Assembly: GCF_030209355.1 (NCBI RefSeq)
Contig: NZ_JARVSF010000034.1
Location: 1 to 40,435 of the forward strand
Origin: Pseudarthrobacter sp. fls2-241-R2A-127
Lineage (GTDB): Bacteria; Actinomycetota; Actinomycetes; Actinomycetales; Micrococcaceae
Direction: 5' to 3'
DNA length: 40,435 nt
The notes beneath the pieces were generated by a model that was given only the letters and a program-made list of their open reading frames with translations, was not told the DNA's origin and searched no databases. Numbering within the stretch: position 1 is the stretch's first letter; each line of letters starts with the position of its first letter. Both the position numbers and the translations under genes were made by a program. This document shows positions 16,779-23,899 of this stretch, piece by piece.

Positions 16779-16803
16779 TGGTCAGACCACTATGGTCCGA
16801 CCA
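16779..16803. promoter_or_regulatory. Two tandem GntR/LldR-type operators in the lctP leader
   Basis: TGGTCAGACCA (16779-16789) and TGGTCCGACCA (16793-16803) are perfect dyads 14 bases apart. They follow a possible minus-strand -10, TACACT at 16813-16808. Occupancy would cover the transcription start of lctP. TGGTCCGACCA equals the core FadR consensus, which fits the FadR-type regulator encoded in this cluster. Confidence 0.7.
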
Positions 16804-16862
16804 CGGAAGTGTAGCCCACAATCTGTCGCCGGTGTGAGCCGGTTCACCATTTGGCGTGGGGG

Positions 16863-16904
16863 TTGAAAGTGGCAGCCATCACGTGGTCTACTGTGGTCAG
16901 ACCA
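16863..16904 (+). promoter_or_regulatory. lutA promoter with downstream operator
   Basis: TTGAAA (16863-16868) and TCTACT (16887-16892) are separated by 18 bases and form a plausible promoter. The dyad TGGTCAGACCA (16894-16904) covers the expected transcription start, a repressor position. A further half-site, TGGTC, lies at 16884-16888. This is the third copy of the operator seen on the lctP side. Confidence 0.65.
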
Positions 16905-16933
16905 TACGCTCAATCCCATTCCGGAAGGCCGTC

Positions 16934-17737
16934 ATGAGAATTGCCTTGTTCGCCACCTGCATCGTGGACGCGATGTACCCGGCGACGGCGAAGGCCACCG
17001 TCAGGATCCTGGAGCGGCTGGGACACGAAGTGGTGTTTCCTTCCGGCCAGGCCTGCTGCGGCCAGATGCACGTCAACAGCGGCTACCTCAAGGAAGCCGT
17101 CCCCGTGGTGGCCAACCATGTGGCCGCCTTCGATACCGCGGACTACGACGTCGCCGTCGCCCCCTCCGGTTCCTGCGTCGCCTCGGTCAAGCACCAGCAC
17201 CCCATGGTGGCCCGCTCCTGCGGCGACGCCGCGCTCGAAGCCCGCGCCACCGCCGTCGGGGCCAAAACCTACGAGCTCTCCGAACTGCTGGTGGACGTGC
17301 TGGGCGTAACCGACGCCGGCGCGCAGCTGGGCTCCTACTTCCCGCACCGGGTGACCTACCACCCGAGCTGCCACGGCATGCGGCTGCTGCGGCTGGGAGA
17401 CCGGCAGTCCAGGCTGCTGCGGACCGTGCAGGGAATCGACCTGGCCGACCTGCCGGAAGCGGACCAGTGCTGCGGCTTCGGCGGCACGTTTTCCATGAAG
17501 AACGCCGATGTTTCCTCGGCCATGCTCCAGGACAAGGCGGCCAACATCGAGTCCACCGGCGCCGAGCTGTGCACGGGCGGGGATGCCTCGTGCCTGATGC
17601 ACATCGGCGGCGGCCTGTCCCGCCAGGGCAGCTCCACCACCACCCTCCACCTGGCCGAGATCCTCGCCAGCACCATGGAAGAACCGGCCTCCGTCACCGG
17701 CGAAGTCCTCGTCTCCACCGGAAAGGCCCGCCGATGA
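16934..17737 (+). CDS. lutA: Lactate utilization protein A (CCG-domain Fe-S protein)
   Basis: ATG 16934 follows GGAAGG. Upstream in-frame starts are rejected because they would place the operator and promoter inside the gene. The 267-residue protein has two CCG cysteine domains: the first includes ALFATCIVDAMYP and GQACCGQMHVNSGY, the second TYHPSCHGMR and ADQCCGFGGTFS. LutA works with LutB and LutC in cytoplasmic oxidation of L-lactate to pyruvate. It starts the lutABC operon and overlaps lutB by four bases (ATGA). Confidence 0.92.
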   Translation: MRIALFATCIVDAMYPATAKATVRILERLGHEVVFPSGQACCGQMHVNSGYLKEAVPVVANHVAAFDTADYDVAVAPSGSCVASVKHQHPMVARSCGDAALEARATAVGAKTYELSELLVDVLGVTDAGAQLGSYFPHRVTYHPSCHGMRLLRLGDRQSRLLRTVQGIDLADLPEADQCCGFGGTFSMKNADVSSAMLQDKAANIESTGAELCTGGDASCLMHIGGGLSRQGSSTTTLHLAEILASTMEEPASVTGEVLVSTGKARR

Positions 17738-19284
17738 CCACCTTCCTGGGAATGCCCGCCCTGCCCGCGTTCGGCTCAGGCAACCTGTTCGCCGGGGAGT
17801 CCTTCCCCAAGGCGGCGCACCGCGAACTGGGCAATGCCCAGCTGCGAGCCAACCTTGGCCATGCCACCCACACCATCCGGGACAAGCGCCAGGCCGTGGT
17901 GTCCGAACTGCCGGACTGGGAACAGCTGCGCGATGCCGGATCCGCCATCAAGGAGTCGGTGATGGCCAGGCTGCCCGAACTCCTCGAAGAGTTCGAGGCG
18001 AACTTCACCGCCCGCGGCGGCGTGATTCACTGGGCCCGCGACGCCCGGGAGGCCAACGAAATCGTGGCCGGCCTGGTCCGTGAGACCGGCGAAACCGAGG
18101 TGGTCAAGGTCAAGTCGATGGCCACCCAGGAAATCGGACTCAACGAGTACCTCGAGGAACAGGGAATCGAGGCCTTCGAAACGGACCTGGCCGAGCTCAT
18201 CGTCCAGCTGGACCACGACAAGCCCAGCCACATCCTGGTTCCCGCCATCCACAAGAACCGCACAGAAATCCGGGACATCTTCCTGCGCGAAATGCCCGGC
18301 GCGGACCCTGCCCTCACCGACGATCCCCCCGTCCTGGCCATGGCTGCCCGCGAGCACCTGCGCCGGAAGTTCCTCACCGCCAAGGTGGCCGTGTCCGGGG
18401 CCAACTTTGCCCTCGCCGATTCCGGCACCCTGGCGGTGGTGGAATCCGAAGGCAACGGCCGGATGTGCCTCACCCTTCCGGAAACGCTGATCACGGTGAT
18501 GGGCATCGAGAAGCTGCTGCCCACCTGGCAGGACCTCGAAGTGTTCATGCAGCTGCTGCCGCGCTCGTCCACGGGGGAGCGGATGAACCCGTACACCTCG
18601 CTGTGGACCGGGGTCACCGAGGGGGACGGCCCGCAGAACGTTCACCTGGTGCTCCTGGACAACGGCCGCAGCGCCGCGCTGGCCGATGAAATGGGCCGTT
18701 CCGCCCTGCACTGCATCCGCTGCAGTGCGTGCATGAACGTCTGCCCGGTGTACGAGCGGACCGGCGGCCACGCCTACGGCTCCACGTACCCGGGACCCAT
18801 CGGCGCCATCCTCTCGCCCCTGCTCACCGGCATCCAGGCCGAGGAAAACAATTCCCTGCCGTACGCCTCCTCGCTCTGCGGCGCCTGCTACGACGCCTGC
18901 CCGGTCAAGATCAACATCCCGGATATCCTGGTGCACCTGCGCAGCGTGGACGTGGACAGCAAGCGCGGGACGAAAAAAGTCCCCAGCCAGATGGACCTCG
19001 GCATGAAGGCCGCCTCCTGGGCACTGTCATCCGGCAGGAACCTTGGCCTGGTGGAGAAGGGGCTCCCGCTCGGCCGCCTGGCCGCCGGACGGGACAAGAA
19101 GATCAAGAAGCTTCCCGGCATTGCCGGCGGCTGGACCCAAAGCCGGGACATCCCGGCGCCTCCGGCACAGTCCTTCCGGGACTGGTGGGCCAAGGAACAC
19201 CGCGACGCCGGCGGTTCGCCCGGCACGCCCGACGGCGGACCGTCCTCCACGCCGTCACCAGAGACAAAGGAAGCCCAGCAATGA
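17734..19284 (+). CDS. lutB: Lactate utilization iron-sulfur protein B
   Basis: The start is ATG 17734, overlapping the lutA stop. The product has 516 residues. An LUD domain occupies about residues 60-300 (HWARDAREANEIVAGLVRETG, VKVKSMATQEIGLNEYLE, GANFALADSGTLAVVESEGNGR). Two 4Fe-4S ferredoxin motifs follow at about 328 (CIRCSACMNVCPVYERTGGH) and 382 (CGACYDACPVKINIP). A C-terminal LutB-specific segment ends in a proline- and glycine-rich tail. Its clusters should carry electrons from lactate oxidation within the LutABC complex. It overlaps lutC by four bases. Confidence 0.93.
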   Translation: MTTFLGMPALPAFGSGNLFAGESFPKAAHRELGNAQLRANLGHATHTIRDKRQAVVSELPDWEQLRDAGSAIKESVMARLPELLEEFEANFTARGGVIHWARDAREANEIVAGLVRETGETEVVKVKSMATQEIGLNEYLEEQGIEAFETDLAELIVQLDHDKPSHILVPAIHKNRTEIRDIFLREMPGADPALTDDPPVLAMAAREHLRRKFLTAKVAVSGANFALADSGTLAVVESEGNGRMCLTLPETLITVMGIEKLLPTWQDLEVFMQLLPRSSTGERMNPYTSLWTGVTEGDGPQNVHLVLLDNGRSAALADEMGRSALHCIRCSACMNVCPVYERTGGHAYGSTYPGPIGAILSPLLTGIQAEENNSLPYASSLCGACYDACPVKINIPDILVHLRSVDVDSKRGTKKVPSQMDLGMKAASWALSSGRNLGLVEKGLPLGRLAAGRDKKIKKLPGIAGGWTQSRDIPAPPAQSFRDWWAKEHRDAGGSPGTPDGGPSSTPSPETKEAQQ

Positions 19285-19913
19285 CCGCACGCGAAGACAT
19301 CCTTACCCGGATCAGGGCCGCCCTTCAGGACAGCCCCGAGGCGCCGCAGGTTCCGCGCGAATACCGGGCAGCCTCGGGGATGGGCGCCGACGAACTGATT
19401 GAGCTGCTGGTGGACCGGCTGGTGGACTACAAGGCGCAGGTGGCAGTTGTGCCGGAAAGTGACGTGCCCGCCCGGATCGCGTCGCTCCTGGAGGGCGCGA
19501 AGTCGTTCGTGGTGCCCGAAGGGCTCGACGCCGGGTGGCTGGCAGGGGCGGACGGCGGCGGCGCTTCCCGCCGTCGGCTGGACTCCCCGGCGGAACCGCT
19601 CAGCGTTGCCGAGCTTGATGGCATCGATGCGGTGGTGACCGGCAGTGCCGTGGCCGTGGCCGAAACCGGAACCATCATCCTGGACGGCAGCGCCAACCAG
19701 GGCCGGCGCGCCATCAGCCTGGTCCCGGACCACCACATCTGCGTGGTCAAGGCCGCGGACATCGCCGGGATCCTGCCCGAGGCGCTGCGGCGGATCGACG
19801 GGACCCGGCCAATCACCATGATCAGCGGCCCCAGCGCCACCAGCGACATTGAACTTGAACGCGTGGAGGGCGTCCACGGACCGCGCAGGCTGGACGTCAT
19901 CATTGCCCGCTAG
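19281..19913 (+). CDS. lutC: Lactate utilization protein C (LUD domain)
   Basis: ATG 19281 overlaps the lutB stop as ATGA, with AAAGGAAG before it. The product has 210 residues. The LUD-domain signature is in the C-terminal half (DAVVTGSAVAVAETGTIILDG, then GRRAISLVPDHHICVV), with GPSATSDIELERVEGVHGPR at the end. It completes LutABC. Its stop codon TAG is also the first part of a probable -10 element for the next gene. Confidence 0.92.
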   Translation: MTAREDILTRIRAALQDSPEAPQVPREYRAASGMGADELIELLVDRLVDYKAQVAVVPESDVPARIASLLEGAKSFVVPEGLDAGWLAGADGGGASRRRLDSPAEPLSVAELDGIDAVVTGSAVAVAETGTIILDGSANQGRRAISLVPDHHICVVKAADIAGILPEALRRIDGTRPITMISGPSATSDIELERVEGVHGPRRLDVIIAR

Positions 19914-19923
19914 AGTTCTGCCA
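19911..19923 (+). promoter_or_regulatory. Leaderless-type -10 element of ppsR, overlapping the lutC stop
   Basis: TAGAGT at 19911-19916 fits TANNNT and lies six bases before ATG 19923. The first three bases are the lutC stop codon. No Shine-Dalgarno precedes the ppsR start, so a leaderless transcript is likely in addition to readthrough from lut. No strong -35 is visible. Confidence 0.5.
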
Positions 19924-20756
19924 TGACCACTGCTGCTCAGAACACTCCTGCCCTGCGGCCTGTCTACTTTCTTTCGGACAGTACCGGCATCACCGCGGAG
20001 ACGCTCGGAAACACGTTGCTGACCCAGTTCCCGGTGGCCGACTTCGACCGCATCACCATCCCCTTCATCACCACGGCCGAGCAGGCCCGGGCGGTGGTGC
20101 GCACCATCGACGGGCTTGCCGCCACCGGGCCCCAGCCGCTGGTCTTCTCCACGGCCGTCAGCAGCGAGATACGGCAGATCCTGGCAGGCTGCAACGGCGT
20201 CATTGTCGATTTGATCGGCACCCATGTGGGCGTCCTGGAGCAGGCGCTGGGCGCACCGGCCAGCGGGGAGCCGGGCCGGGCGCACGGGCTGGGAAATGCT
20301 GCCCGCTACCAGTCGCGGATGGCCGCCGTTGAGTACGCCATGGAGCACGACGACGGCCAGAGCCTGCGTGCCCTGGAGAAGGCGCAGGTGATCCTGGTGG
20401 CACCGTCGCGGTGCGGGAAGACCCCCACCACCATGTACCTGGCCCTGCAGCACGGGATCTTCGCCGCCAACTTCCCCCTGGTTGATGAAGACTTCCAGCG
20501 GGACGGGCTGCCCAAGCCGCTGCGGCCTTTCGTGTCGAAGTGTTTCGGGCTCTCCTCCAACCCGCTGCGCCTGAGCCAGATCCGGACCGAGCGGCGGCCC
20601 AGCTCGGCGTACGCCTCGCTGCGGCAGTGCGGCTTTGAGCTGCGCAGCGCCGAACAACTGTATGTATCCCACCGGATCCCTTACCTGAACTCGGCCACCG
20701 TCTCCGTGGAGGAGATGGCGGCCACCATCCTGCAGCGGATGAACCTGAAGCACTAG
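19923..20756 (+). CDS. ppsR: PEP synthase regulatory protein (bifunctional kinase/pyrophosphorylase)
   Basis: The 277-residue protein is the usual size. It opens with PVYFLSDSTGITAETLGNTLL, typical of the PSRP/DUF299 family. A P-loop, APSRCGKTPTTMYLA, lies at about 159-173, followed by ANFPLVDEDF. Members inactivate PEP synthase by ADP-dependent phosphorylation of a threonine next to its catalytic histidine, and reactivate it with phosphate. The gene directly precedes ppsA. The P-loop has Cys where many members have a small or charged residue before GKT. Placed after lutC, it ties lactate-derived pyruvate to gluconeogenesis. Confidence 0.93.
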   Translation: MTTAAQNTPALRPVYFLSDSTGITAETLGNTLLTQFPVADFDRITIPFITTAEQARAVVRTIDGLAATGPQPLVFSTAVSSEIRQILAGCNGVIVDLIGTHVGVLEQALGAPASGEPGRAHGLGNAARYQSRMAAVEYAMEHDDGQSLRALEKAQVILVAPSRCGKTPTTMYLALQHGIFAANFPLVDEDFQRDGLPKPLRPFVSKCFGLSSNPLRLSQIRTERRPSSAYASLRQCGFELRSAEQLYVSHRIPYLNSATVSVEEMAATILQRMNLKH

Positions 20757-20783
20757 CCAAAATTTCACAAACGTGGCGTAGCG

Positions 20784-20794
20784 CACATCATGTG
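20784..20794. promoter_or_regulatory. Palindrome in the ppsA promoter region
   Basis: CACATCATGTG is a perfect dyad around a central C. A weak promoter can be drawn over it: TTCACA (20764-20769), 16 bases, CATCAT (20786-20791). It may be an operator for ppsA, but no regulator is identified. Confidence 0.35.
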
Positions 20795-20837
20795 GAAAGT
20801 CCGCCCAAGACCTGAAACTGTTAGCTGGATCTTTCTT

Positions 20838-20865
20838 CCGGCCGGGCACTACCGTGCCCGGCCGG
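20838..20865 (+). promoter_or_regulatory. Perfect 12-bp hairpin in the ppsA leader
   Basis: CCGGCCGGGCAC and GTGCCCGGCCGG pair perfectly around the loop TACC, ending 37 bases before the ppsA start. No T-run follows. It could end transcripts coming from ppsR, or be a stabilising or regulatory element in the ppsA 5' leader. Confidence 0.55.
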
Positions 20866-20902
20866 CGATGCCTACGCCACCCTCTGCAAAGGAGCAGTAA
20901 AT

Positions 20903-23317
20903 ATGACGACAGACGTTCTGTGGTTCTCTGAACTCGGACTCAAGGACCTGGACAAGGTGGGCGGCAAGAACGCCTCCCTGGGCGAGATGGTGCAGAACCT
21001 GACCTCTGCCGGCGTCCAGGTTCCCGATGGATTCGCCACCACCGCGGACGCGTACCGCCGGTTCCTGTCCGATTCCGGCCTGGACCAGAAGATCGCCGAC
21101 CGGCTCGTGGGCCTGGACACCGATGACGTGACGGCGCTGGCAGCTGCCGGCCAGGAGATCCGCACCCTGGTCCGCGAAACCCCGTTCCTGGCCGATTTCG
21201 AGTCGCAGGTCCGCGAGGCGTACCAGCAGCTGGTGGACAAGCACGCCGGCTCGCCGGACCTGTCCTGGGCGGTGCGCTCCAGCGCCACGGCGGAGGACCT
21301 TCCCGACGCCTCCTTCGCCGGGCAGCAGGAAACCTTCCTGAACGTCCGGGGCATCGACAACATCCTGCAGGCCATCAAGGATGTCTTCGCCTCGCTCTAC
21401 AACGACCGTGCCATCGCCTACCGGGTGCACCACAAGTTCGAGCACGCCGAGGTGGCACTCTCGGCGGGCATCCAGCGCATGGTGCGTTCCGACGTCGGCG
21501 CGTCCGGCGTCATGTTCACCATGGACACCGAATCCGGTTTCCAGGACGCCGTGTTCGTCACCTCTTCCTACGGGTTGGGCGAAGCGGTGGTGCAAGGCGC
21601 CGTGAACCCTGACGAGTTCTACGTGTACAAGCCCGCCTTGGAAGCCGGCCGGCCGGCGATCCTCAAGCGGGGACTGGGCGAGAAGGCCCTCCAGATGACG
21701 TACACCACCAACAGCGAGATCGGCCGCACCATCGACTTCGTGCCGGTGGAGGAGTCCCTGCGTTCACGCTTCAGCCTCACGGACGACGACGTCGAGCAGC
21801 TCGCGCGCCACGCCGTCGCCATTGAGAAGCATTACGGCCGCCCCATGGACATTGAGTGGGGCAAGGACGGCATCGACGGCGGCCTGTACATCCTGCAGGC
21901 GCGCCCCGAAACCGTGCAGTCCCGCCGGGCCCCGGGCAGCATGAGCAGGTTCCGCCTGAATGCGACCGGCCCGGTGCTGGTGGAAGGCCGTGCGATCGGC
22001 CAGAGGATTGGCGCCGGAAAGGTCCGGATCCTCACCGCGATCGACCAGATGGCCTCGTTCCAGACCGGCGACGTCCTGGTGGCGGACATGACCGACCCCG
22101 ACTGGGAACCGATCATGAAGCGTGCCTCCGCGATCGTCACCAACCGCGGCGGACGCACTTGCCACGCCGCCATCATCGCCCGTGAACTGGGGATCCCCGC
22201 CGTCGTGGGCACCGGCAACGCCACGGACTCGCTGGCCGACGGCCAGGAAGTCACCGTGTCCTGCGCCGATGGCGAGACCGGCACCATCTACGAAGGCCTG
22301 CTGGACTTCAGCGTGGAGGAAACCGGAGTCACCCAGCTGCCCGAGGCGCCCGTGAAGGTCATGATGAACGTGGGCACGCCGGAACAGGCCTTCACTTTCG
22401 CGCAGCTGCCCAACCATGGGGTGGGCCTGGCCCGGCTGGAGTTCATCATCAACCGGCAGATCGGCATCCACCCCAAGGCACTGCTGAACCTGGACAGCCA
22501 GCCGGAGGACGTGGCCACTGAGATCCGCGCGCGGATCGCCGCCTACAGCAGCCCCCGCGACTACTACATCAAGCGCCTCGCCGAGGGCGTTGCGACCATC
22601 GCTGCCGCATTCGCACCGGAACCGGTGATCGTCCGCATGTCCGACTTCAAGTCCAACGAATACGCCAACCTGATCGGCGGCCCGGCGTACGAACCGCACG
22701 AGGAAAACCCGATGATCGGGTTCCGCGGCGCGTCCCGCTACCTGGAACCGTCCTTCCGCGACTGCTTTGACCTTGAGTGCGAGGCCCTGTCCTTTGTCCG
22801 CAACGAGATGGGCCTGACCAACGTCAAGCTGATGATCCCGTTCGTGCGGACCCTGGACGAGGCGCGGGGCGTCATCGACCTGCTCGCCGAGAACGGCCTG
22901 CGCCGCGGCGAAAACGGCCTCGAAGTGATCATGATGTGCGAACTGCCCTCCAACGCACTGCTCGCCGACGACTTCCTGGAGTACTTCGACGGCTTCTCCA
23001 TCGGCTCCAACGACATGACCCAGCTGACCCTGGGCCTGGACCGGGACTCGGCGATCGTGGCCAACAGCTTCGATGAGCGGGACGCGGCCGTGAAGAAGCT
23101 GCTCAGCATGGCCATCAAAGCCTGCCGGGCGCATGGCAAGTACGTGGGCATCTGCGGCCAGGGCCCCAGCGACCACCCGGACTTCGCTGAATGGCTGGTG
23201 CAGGAAGGCGTCAATTCCGTCTCCCTGAACCCGGACACGGTGGTTGACACGTGGCTGCGGCTCGCCGGGGCAGCCGGCGAAACTTCCGCCGAAGCTGTGA
23301 CCGCCGCCGGAGCCTGA
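20903..23317 (+). CDS. ppsA: Phosphoenolpyruvate synthase
   Basis: ATG 20903 follows AAAGGAG. The 804-residue protein converts pyruvate and ATP to PEP, AMP and phosphate. The N-terminal ATP-binding domain begins with LGLKDLDKVGGKNASLGEM and spans about 1-350. The central swivelling domain has the catalytic histidine at 421 in GGRTCHAAIIARELGIPAVVG, with the threonine two residues before it that PpsR would phosphorylate. The C-terminal PEP-binding barrel ends in KYVGICGQGPSDHPDFAEWL with the active-site Cys. It lies downstream of lutABC and ppsR, which would supply pyruvate and control it. Confidence 0.96.
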   Translation: MTTDVLWFSELGLKDLDKVGGKNASLGEMVQNLTSAGVQVPDGFATTADAYRRFLSDSGLDQKIADRLVGLDTDDVTALAAAGQEIRTLVRETPFLADFESQVREAYQQLVDKHAGSPDLSWAVRSSATAEDLPDASFAGQQETFLNVRGIDNILQAIKDVFASLYNDRAIAYRVHHKFEHAEVALSAGIQRMVRSDVGASGVMFTMDTESGFQDAVFVTSSYGLGEAVVQGAVNPDEFYVYKPALEAGRPAILKRGLGEKALQMTYTTNSEIGRTIDFVPVEESLRSRFSLTDDDVEQLARHAVAIEKHYGRPMDIEWGKDGIDGGLYILQARPETVQSRRAPGSMSRFRLNATGPVLVEGRAIGQRIGAGKVRILTAIDQMASFQTGDVLVADMTDPDWEPIMKRASAIVTNRGGRTCHAAIIARELGIPAVVGTGNATDSLADGQEVTVSCADGETGTIYEGLLDFSVEETGVTQLPEAPVKVMMNVGTPEQAFTFAQLPNHGVGLARLEFIINRQIGIHPKALLNLDSQPEDVATEIRARIAAYSSPRDYYIKRLAEGVATIAAAFAPEPVIVRMSDFKSNEYANLIGGPAYEPHEENPMIGFRGASRYLEPSFRDCFDLECEALSFVRNEMGLTNVKLMIPFVRTLDEARGVIDLLAENGLRRGENGLEVIMMCELPSNALLADDFLEYFDGFSIGSNDMTQLTLGLDRDSAIVANSFDERDAAVKKLLSMAIKACRAHGKYVGICGQGPSDHPDFAEWLVQEGVNSVSLNPDTVVDTWLRLAGAAGETSAEAVTAAGA

Positions 23318-23338
23318 CCAGGCCGCCGAAAGGTCCAT

Positions 23339-23380
23339 TGGTGGTTCCGTCCTGGCGTCAACGCTGGGACGGAACCGCCA
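23339..23380. terminator. Long hairpin between convergent ppsA and DinB genes
   Basis: Bases 23339-23358 pair with 23361-23380 over 20 positions, with three G-U pairs and no mismatches. The DinB gene's stop codon is at the apex (23358-23360), so its last codons form one arm. It starts 21 bases after the ppsA stop. It probably terminates both converging transcripts, although neither strand shows a T-run. Confidence 0.65.
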
Positions 23381-23864
23381 GGATCTGTTCCCGCAGGATG
23401 TCCGCGTGGCCGCAGTGCTGGGCGAGTTCGCGCAGCATGTGCAGGTAGACCCAGCGCAGCGGGAGCGGACCGCGCCGGTTTCCGGTGAGGGTATCGTCCA
23501 GGCCCAGCCTGGCCGCGGCAGTCCTGGACGCGTTGCACGCTTCGCGGTGGGCTGCCTGGACGGAGGCGATCGTGTCGCCATCGTCCAGGATGAAGGTCTC
23601 GTCCGGCGTGGCCGGGATGCCGATCTCGGCGCGGCTGCGGCCCGTGACGGCCTCATCGAACCAGACCTTTTCCACGAACGTGGCGTGCTTCACCAGCCCC
23701 AGCAGCGTGGTCCGGGACGGCACCAGGCGCCGCCGGGCCTGTTCTTCGGTCAGGCCGTCCAGGCAACCGTTCAACGCAGCCCGGTGCTCGTCCAGGAAAA
23801 ACTCGAACTGGGCACGCAGCGGCTCGGAAATCACGTCATCCATGGAATGCGGGTGGCTGGCCAT
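23358..23864 (-). CDS. DinB/DUF664 family protein
   Basis: The 168-residue four-helix-bundle protein has the DUF664 pattern: LVPSRTTLLGLVKHATFVEKVWFDEAV with a metal-type His, and WVYLHMLRELAQHCGHADILREQI with the C-terminal His pair. Many actinobacterial members are mycothiol-dependent transferases or hydrolases, but the substrate here is unknown. The ATG at 23864 has no ribosome site. TAGGGT lies six bases before it, suggesting a leaderless transcript. An alternative ATG lies at codon 8 (MDDVIS). Its 3' end is inside the hairpin shared with ppsA. Confidence 0.85.
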   Translation of the reverse strand: MASHPHSMDDVISEPLRAQFEFFLDEHRAALNGCLDGLTEEQARRRLVPSRTTLLGLVKHATFVEKVWFDEAVTGRSRAEIGIPATPDETFILDDGDTIASVQAAHREACNASRTAAARLGLDDTLTGNRRGPLPLRWVYLHMLRELAQHCGHADILREQILAVPSQR

Positions 23865-23870
23865 ACGCCG

Positions 23871-23876
23871 ACCCTA
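23871..23876 (-). promoter_or_regulatory. Leaderless-type -10 element of the DinB gene
   Basis: On the minus strand TAGGGT is followed by exactly six bases (CGGCGT) and then ATG. This is the same geometry as at the GntR gene (6244) and ppsR. No Shine-Dalgarno is present. The upstream dehydrogenase gene ends at 23900, so the promoter lies mostly in its 3' end. Confidence 0.45.
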
Positions 23877-23899
23877 CCAACCCGGAACCGCCCGAACGG

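Noticed and set aside
18888..20849. 653-codon open frame on the minus strand
   Set aside because: It is antisense to lutB, lutC and ppsR, all with clear motifs, and has no ribosome site or recognisable domain.
21764..23656. 630-codon open frame on the minus strand
   Set aside because: It is antisense to ppsA and runs into the DinB gene in another frame. It has no family motifs.
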